Assembly (NCBI GenBank): GCA_013286305.1
Contig: JABDFW010000005.1
Span: 22,030-86,029, forward strand
Reading direction: 5' to 3'
Source of the DNA: Bacteroidota bacterium
GTDB taxonomy: Bacteria; Bacteroidota; Bacteroidia; Chitinophagales; Chitinophagaceae
DNA: 64,000 bases
A model generated the notes under the pieces. That model did not search any database. It was not told the origin of the DNA and worked only from the letters and a program-made list of their open reading frames with translations. Of the stretch, positions 58,059-64,000 are shown piece by piece. Made by a program: the position numbers and the translations under genes. Every line of letters starts with the position of its first letter. Within the stretch, counting starts at the first letter, position 1.

Positions 58059-58694
58059 CTAATTCTTCAAAATATTAAAATCTACTATTCTCCGCAGGTA
58101 TTTTTTATCCTGTATCACCCATGTAACTTCATAACCGCCCATGCCATCATTGCAAAGCAGGTAAATGTAAATAGCATGGTTATTGGGCGAGAAGTAAACG
58201 GAATTATATGACTTTGCAGTGCCTCCTTCCTTATAAGTAAACCTGGGCTCATAAAGATCGGTGTATGCAATAGGGGGGATAGGAACTGTATCATGATCCA
58301 CAACAACCACTACAGACTGGATTACACTTTTAGGAAGTTTGCCATACGAGCCATAATAGGCTTTGTTGTCAATACGCGTAAGGTATTTTTCAATGTATTG
58401 CAGTTTATGCCTTGCAGGGTAAAACGTGGTTGATGTAATGGAGATCTTAATATTGCCGCTGTCAAATTTTAAAAAATTATCTCCGTAGTCACTAATTGAC
58501 ATGCTTCTTAGCGGTAATCTTGTTATGCCAAGATCAAGGCCTGCCATGGCAAAAGTTGAAACATCGGCCTGTACGTCTTTTTCGGGGATTTTTGAAAGCA
58601 TATCCCGCTTGCTGCGGTAATCGGGCATATCATCATCCTGCGCTATGGCGGCAAAACAAAAAGAAGTGAATAATACACAAAATATAAAACGCAT
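58059..58694 (-). CDS. Hypothetical secreted protein
   Basis: Signal peptide MRFIFCVLFTSFCFAAIAQ, intact ORF. Confidence 0.65.
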   Translation of the reverse strand: MRFIFCVLFTSFCFAAIAQDDDMPDYRSKRDMLSKIPEKDVQADVSTFAMAGLDLGITRLPLRSMSISDYGDNFLKFDSGNIKISITSTTFYPARHKLQYIEKYLTRIDNKAYYGSYGKLPKSVIQSVVVVVDHDTVPIPPIAYTDLYEPRFTYKEGGTAKSYNSVYFSPNNHAIYIYLLCNDGMGGYEVTWVIQDKKYLRRIVDFNILKN

Positions 58695-58925
58695 AAGATC
58701 ATTTCTGTGGGTTAAAACTACTTATTTAATGTAATAACGAAAAAGAAAAGGGATAAGTGTGTTTTATAAATGCGCCAATAGTATTTCGCTCACAAAATAG
58801 AGACGCAAAGTTTTTGAAACCCTGCTTTCGCGCATATTAGTGAAATAGGTTTTTAATAAAGTGGGTATATTGCAATTCAGAATGAATGTTATAGCAATAA
58901 CCTGGCCTAAGTATTAATTTTTTTT

Positions 58926-59855
58926 ATGAAAATGATGCCTGCAAAAATTAAATTAACTTGTTTTATTTCCATCGTATTTTTTTCATTTGTTAATTATGTA
59001 TCCGCACAAAATGCCGGCCCCGATACTGCTATTATTGCGCCGGGTGCAAAGCCTGTTTTAGTTGACAGCAGCTTTAGCTTCACAGAAGGCCCTGCAGTGG
59101 ATAAAGCCGGAAATATTTTCTTTACTGACCAGCCCAACGATAAAATTTGGGAATACGATATTAATGGAAAGCTTTCTGTTTTTATGGATAAAACAGGCAG
59201 GTCTAACGGAATGTATTTTGATGCAAAAGGCAATTTGATAAGTTGTGCCGATGAACATGACCAATTATGGTCAATTGACCCGAAAGGCAAGGTTACTGTT
59301 TTGGTAAAAGATTATCATGGCCACCTGTTAAACGGACCTAATGATCTTTGGATAGATGCCCATGGCGGCATTTATATAACCGACCCCTATTTTCAGCGTG
59401 ATTACTGGACAAGAAAAAACCCTGACCCTGCTTTAAATGGCGAGAAAGTGTATTACCTGCCGCACAATAAAAAAGAATTAATCTTAGTTGACAGCACAAC
59501 AAAAAAACCAAACGGTATTGTTGGCACCACTGATGGAAAATACCTGTATGTTGCCGATATGGGCCCCTGGAAAACATATAGATACATCATTAATGCTGAT
59601 GGCACACTTAGCGATAAACAACTTTTCGCAAACGAAGCCTCTGATGGTATGACAATTGATGAACGCGGTAATCTTTATTTTACAAACAATGGTGTAAGCG
59701 TATATAACCCGCAGGGCAAAAAAATAGCGCATATAAATATACCCGAGAAGTGGACAGCCAATATTTGCTTTGGCGGAAAAGACAGGAAGTTGCTGTTTAT
59801 CACTGCCTCAAAATCTATATACACATTGCAGATGCAGGTGAAAGGAGTAGAATAA
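58926..59855 (+). CDS. SMP-30/gluconolactonase family protein
   Basis: FTEGPAVDKAGNIFFTDQPNDKIWEYD, GPNDLWIDAHGGIYITDPYF, KPNGIVGTTDGKYLYVAD. Confidence 0.93.
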   Translation: MKMMPAKIKLTCFISIVFFSFVNYVSAQNAGPDTAIIAPGAKPVLVDSSFSFTEGPAVDKAGNIFFTDQPNDKIWEYDINGKLSVFMDKTGRSNGMYFDAKGNLISCADEHDQLWSIDPKGKVTVLVKDYHGHLLNGPNDLWIDAHGGIYITDPYFQRDYWTRKNPDPALNGEKVYYLPHNKKELILVDSTTKKPNGIVGTTDGKYLYVADMGPWKTYRYIINADGTLSDKQLFANEASDGMTIDERGNLYFTNNGVSVYNPQGKKIAHINIPEKWTANICFGGKDRKLLFITASKSIYTLQMQVKGVE

Positions 59856-60060
59856 ATCCCAAATTTTAAATTCCAAGCCAAAAAAATCACCGAATCCTAA
59901 AATCAGGAACGCTTTGATCAAATCATCTGAACTTGTATTTTACTTTGTGTCCAAAGTATCGGACTTCGAACCTTTTGCGTGAGATAGGTGAAAAAATGGT
60001 AATGCATAATTTGCACGCAAAGACGCAAAGGGTTTATGAAGTTAAAGTAATGGAATATTA

Positions 60061-60495
60061 TTAGTTAAGTTTTCTCAATAATATCAGCACCCTTGATTTT
60101 ATAAATTCTGCGTTATCGTTGTACATAAACATTGCATCATCCTGAGCACCCCATGCAGAACCGTACGGTGAGTTGTTTGGATTTTTCTTCTTAAACTCAC
60201 TAAAGGTCTTTTTAAAATAAGTGTCACGCTTTGCAAGCCAGAGTTTTTGTTCTTTTTTAAGCCCTGTTTGTTTGGAAGTATCAAGAGTAGAACGGAGCTT
60301 GAAGTAAATAACGTTCAGCATACTGTCCATTTGGAAATAAAATTTTTTTGCACACCCAAACATATAATCTCCTTTATCCAGGCAACTTTGATATTGATTC
60401 TCTAAGCTGTCAATTGTCTTTGTTGTTTGAGCAGGCCCACACAAACAAAGTGAGCAGAAAAAAATTACAGGAAATATAAGTTTTAATGCTGCCAT
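60061..60495 (-). CDS. LprI/DUF1311-like secreted protein
   Basis: YQSCLDKGDY...MDSMLNVIYFKLRSTLD...KKEQKLWLAKRDTYF. Confidence 0.7.
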   Translation of the reverse strand: MAALKLIFPVIFFCSLCLCGPAQTTKTIDSLENQYQSCLDKGDYMFGCAKKFYFQMDSMLNVIYFKLRSTLDTSKQTGLKKEQKLWLAKRDTYFKKTFSEFKKKNPNNSPYGSAWGAQDDAMFMYNDNAEFIKSRVLILLRKLN

Positions 60496-60675
60496 AGTAT
60501 TAAAATATGCATATATAAATGTACTGACATTTCAGCCCAATAACACCATCTCCTATTCGGTTTAATCCAAAAATTTCATAAAAAATCGTGTCCCGCTTTT
60601 CTATAAAAGAATCTGTAAAGTGGAGTTGTCAGTTGGGGCAAAAATCCCAATATCACTCGATCTCAAAATCAGCAA

Positions 60676-63600
60676 TCACAGCAGCGCCCTTAAGCTTGCC
60701 CTGCCAATATTTATAGTGCGGCCATCGCCGGGTTTGCGGCCTTCATATTCAAAGCTTATTTCCAGGTTGTTAACTAACCGTTTGGTGAAATTGATGTTCC
60801 ATAAAAAGTTTTTGCCGGGCAGTAACGCATCAAGCATAATATAGCTTACTGTGGAATTGGGCGTGCCGTTAAAAGTAATATTATTGTAAGTGAATTTTGC
60901 AGTTAGGCTTGTGTTTGAAACCGCGTTGTATTTGCTCTCAATGTTAAAAGCATTGCTCACAGCTTTTTCACCACCGTATAATGGTGAGTTGTTTTTTTCA
61001 TCAAACTGGTAGCTTGTCAATATGCGGAATTTTGTGCCTGCTGTATAGGTCAACTGTGGTTGCGCCGAGTATTCTTTTATCGCGTAATTCTGGTTGGCAA
61101 ATGATGGAGTGAACAGGTCGTTGTTCTCATATTTTTGAATCAATTCCAGCGTGTAAACTTTGGCGATATTCACCCGGCCTTTTACATTCCATTCGTTTAA
61201 TTGTTGCGTTTCAAAACCGTAGGTCAGCAAGCTTTTGTTATAGTTCACCAGGTTGGTAATATCAAACCCCCAGCTTGAGCTTAGTCGGTTAAAGGATAGC
61301 GTGTTACTTAATACATAATTATAACTGAGCAGTGAAGTATCCTCTATTTTGCCCTTAAACGGGTTAAATACGGTGGAACCATTTGATACTTGTTTTTTAT
61401 ATGCCTGCAAAGACGACTGAAATAAAAACTTTGTGATGAAGTCTTTCCATTTTTTATTGTGCATACCTGCGGCAAGGGCTTTTGGATTTAATGCAAAACT
61501 ATAATTGAATTGTGTGTAATTGGCTTTGATAAATTCATCGGTTGGGGTATAAACGCGAATATAAGTTGCCTGGTCCTGGAACACAGCCAGCACAAATTCG
61601 TTCAACTGCGCAATGCCATCCTTATTGTAATCTATCCATGTATATTGCCCTTGCCCCGCAGGTACCTGTATGTAGGAGAAATCTCTTCTTTGTTCCTGGC
61701 CTGCGCCAAGTTCATACAATACATTGCCAATTAAAAAACCGTTCCATTTGTTCACAATGTATTCTGCCCGGCCAAGCAAACTGTTATCGGGCCTTATGGT
61801 TGTAAGGTTTGTGTCGCTAACGAATAATTGCCGGTAAGTAACTGTTAGCCTGAACTGGCTGTGTGAATTTTTCAACAACTCTGTTTGAAAATTGTAGTTG
61901 TTGCTGCGGTCTGTTTGTACAAGATTTTTGCCAAGCGGCAGTTGGTCGCTTCTTGTGTAATAAGTAAATGACCAATGGTTCTTTAAAGACTGGTTTGATT
62001 TTATGTAAGCTGTTAAAGTTTCAAATGCAAAACTCAGCGGGGTTACAGTATCAGCAAGGCTATTTCTTATTTCGTTATGCTCCACCGCATATGTTGCCCC
62101 AATGTTGTAATTATGAAAGCTTGTAAATGTTTTGTTTAGATCAATAGTTGGGCGCAGGTAGTAGCCTTTGTCTTCAGGCGTACTGCTGTTGGTAAGGTTA
62201 AATATATCACTGAGATGCCAGCCATCAAAATTTTGAGTATGTGTAATAACATTCCGTATGCCTGTAAAACTGTCACTGCGTATATAGCTTATAAAATCGT
62301 AGGCTATACTGTTATTTTTGTCGTCGCTTAATTTTAAATGGAGTGAGGGTAACTGCTCTGTCGCAGGGTTTAACAGCAAAGGGAGGCCCCAATCCCTTCC
62401 AAACTCAACAGGGCGCAGCCTTTCAATGGGTTGAAAATTCTTGTCCACCCATTCATAACCGGCAGCCTCATCCAGGTGAAACGTTTTACCGCTTTTCGTT
62501 TGCCAGGATGTATTGCGGAGTATGCTTATTTTCGCGGCATAACCTTTATCATTCTCTTTGTCTAAAATAGATAATGTATTTGCGTCATAATTGCTTGCAG
62601 CCAGTTCTGTTTTTATGGTTGTTTTACTGTCTAATTTATACTCTGCTCCAACACTTATCACCTGCTGCTTTTTGGGCGTTACCAAAAATGTTGCAGCTTC
62701 AAAACTGCCCTGGGGAATACCGTTCACCGGGCCTATCCATTGAAACACCTGTCCGTTTACCGCGCTGAACAAAGGCACATAATTACCTTTATTCGGGCCT
62801 ACATTGGCAAAACTCAAATTGTACTTTGCGCTGTCGGGGTTTGAGGAATAGACATAGATAGAGTCATGGGTGCCATTGTAAATCGTGTCTATTTTTTTAT
62901 ACAGGATAGCTGTAGCAGAAAACGAATCAATGGAACTAACCGGGTAAAAAGCATTTTGAATACTGTCGCCAAGGTTAGCGAGAAACTGTTGCTGGTTGGC
63001 GTCTAGCGGCTGGTTGATGGGCGAATTTTTGGCGTCAACATCCTGGTAAGCTGAAATTGTAAGCTTAAACCGCTTTCCAAAATCTGTTTCATTATTTAAG
63101 TAAAGCATTGAATTTAAATAATTTCGGTCGGCATATTCAAATTCAACCTGCACGCGCGTATCTGTTGAAATAAGGTGCTTTGGTGTGAAAGTTACTTGCG
63201 CGGTGTTGTAATTAATTACATAGTCTTGGTCTTCCCCGCGCTGCATTTGCACACCATCTATAAAAACCTTCTCTGTGCCTGCTAACACTATAAAGAAAAG
63301 CTCATTGTTATTACCCTGCAAAGCATAGGGCCCCTGGTTGCCTTCCTGAACTGCCAAAACATTCCTTGCAAATTTGCCTTTGGCAACAGCCCCGCTCACC
63401 AAAGTTTTATTGCTGATATTATTGCCAATATTAAACTTTTGCATATAAGAAATACCCTGCAGCCTTTTGTAAAAATTGACGAAGTAAGACTCATTTTGTC
63501 TTAGGTCAATATCGCCGAGGTCTATTTCCCAATTCTTTTTTCTGAATTGCAGAAGCACCTGGTCAAATTCATTTAATTGCTGGGTAGAACCATCCGGCTG

Positions 63601-64000
63601 GATGGGTATATTATTGTCAGTTATAGCAGCCGAAAGCAGGATGCTGTCGCCAATATATCCGTTAAGCTGAAGATTGAATTGTGAGTTAAATACCGCATCC
63701 TGGCTGTTACCAAAACTAAGGCTTCTTCCAAAGCTGCCATTGTAGTTGAGTTTGCCAAAATTGATCAGCGAATTATCGCCTGCAGCCTGGCGGGCTAAAT
63801 ACGAACGGTCTGCAATAAAATTGTTTTTTATACTATCGTACCTGTAACGTTGCGCGGAGGCGTTTAGTTTTAAGGGAAATACGCGGTAGGTTGCAAAAAC
63901 ACTGTCTCTCCCGGTATTCTTTTTCCATAAAATGGTTGCGTTTACCGCATCAAGGGTGTAGAAAGAACTATCAGCACCCGCTACCAGGAAAGTACCGGGT
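60676..64000 (-). CDS. Large predicted outer-membrane protein, incomplete (N-terminus beyond window)
   Basis: ORF is open past its listed start up to the window end in the same frame; many alternating beta-like strands; TWIDYNKDGIAQLNEF. Confidence 0.75.
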   Translation of the reverse strand, partial: PGTFLVAGADSSFYTLDAVNATILWKKNTGRDSVFATYRVFPLKLNASAQRYRYDSIKNNFIADRSYLARQAAGDNSLINFGKLNYNGSFGRSLSFGNSQDAVFNSQFNLQLNGYIGDSILLSAAITDNNIPIQPDGSTQQLNEFDQVLLQFRKKNWEIDLGDIDLRQNESYFVNFYKRLQGISYMQKFNIGNNISNKTLVSGAVAKGKFARNVLAVQEGNQGPYALQGNNNELFFIVLAGTEKVFIDGVQMQRGEDQDYVINYNTAQVTFTPKHLISTDTRVQVEFEYADRNYLNSMLYLNNETDFGKRFKLTISAYQDVDAKNSPINQPLDANQQQFLANLGDSIQNAFYPVSSIDSFSATAILYKKIDTIYNGTHDSIYVYSSNPDSAKYNLSFANVGPNKGNYVPLFSAVNGQVFQWIGPVNGIPQGSFEAATFLVTPKKQQVISVGAEYKLDSKTTIKTELAASNYDANTLSILDKENDKGYAAKISILRNTSWQTKSGKTFHLDEAAGYEWVDKNFQPIERLRPVEFGRDWGLPLLLNPATEQLPSLHLKLSDDKNNSIAYDFISYIRSDSFTGIRNVITHTQNFDGWHLSDIFNLTNSSTPEDKGYYLRPTIDLNKTFTSFHNYNIGATYAVEHNEIRNSLADTVTPLSFAFETLTAYIKSNQSLKNHWSFTYYTRSDQLPLGKNLVQTDRSNNYNFQTELLKNSHSQFRLTVTYRQLFVSDTNLTTIRPDNSLLGRAEYIVNKWNGFLIGNVLYELGAGQEQRRDFSYIQVPAGQGQYTWIDYNKDGIAQLNEFVLAVFQDQATYIRVYTPTDEFIKANYTQFNYSFALNPKALAAGMHNKKWKDFITKFLFQSSLQAYKKQVSNGSTVFNPFKGKIEDTSLLSYNYVLSNTLSFNRLSSSWGFDITNLVNYNKSLLTYGFETQQLNEWNVKGRVNIAKVYTLELIQKYENNDLFTPSFANQNYAIKEYSAQPQLTYTAGTKFRILTSYQFDEKNNSPLYGGEKAVSNAFNIESKYNAVSNTSLTAKFTYNNITFNGTPNSTVSYIMLDALLPGKNFLWNINFTKRLVNNLEISFEYEGRKPGDGRTINIGRASLRALL

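Noticed and set aside
1-64000. tRNA genes, prophage, integrase or transposase genes
   Set aside because: No convincing tRNA T-loop/acceptor pairing was spotted by eye and no ORF resembles an integrase, transposase or phage structural protein; a proper scan was not possible.

Overview
The window looks like chromosomal DNA from a Bacteroidota bacterium, probably Chitinophagaceae-like. That guess rests on protein families, TAnnTTTG-type promoters and repeat style; no search was run. The left flank (about 0-21.4 kb) and right flank (about 44.5-64 kb) are mostly housekeeping genes: fmt, namZ/DUF1343, FKBP, pepT, SPFH, HtrA-type protease, acyl-CoA reductase/ferredoxin, ddl, PASTA, rhodanese, SRP RNA, transaldolase, GH1, ECF sigma factor with an OMP-like partner, TlpA-like, AraC-MGMT, DUF3857/transglutaminase proteins, MFS, ADH, KirBac and ftsK. 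The centre (about 21.5-44.6 kb) is the notable part. It is a complete histidine pathway split by a complete tryptophan pathway: hisG-D-C-(cargo)-B / trpE-G-D-C-F-B-A / hisH-A-F-IE. Two textbook ribosome-mediated attenuators can be read directly: a His leader peptide (MKITMHIHHHHHFLPRR) before hisG and a Trp leader peptide (MKKTTLNINWWWHSISCRGL) before trpE. The trp attenuator therefore sits upstream of the distal his genes. Many junctions in this supercluster carry short palindromic CCCCTAAAGGGG-type repeats with a consistent orientation. Several are translated in frame as N-terminal, internal or C-terminal segments of TrpC, HisH, HisF, HisIE and TrpA. Small accessory genes (DUF559, GxxExxY, GNAT, TPR, GIY-YIG-like, LysE, PIN toxin-antitoxin, DUF2442/DUF4160, retropepsin-like pair) sit in the junctions, some bracketed by inverted repeats. 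Other items are an apparent ftsK frameshift at an A9 run and a tandem hairpin repeat with compensatory substitutions.
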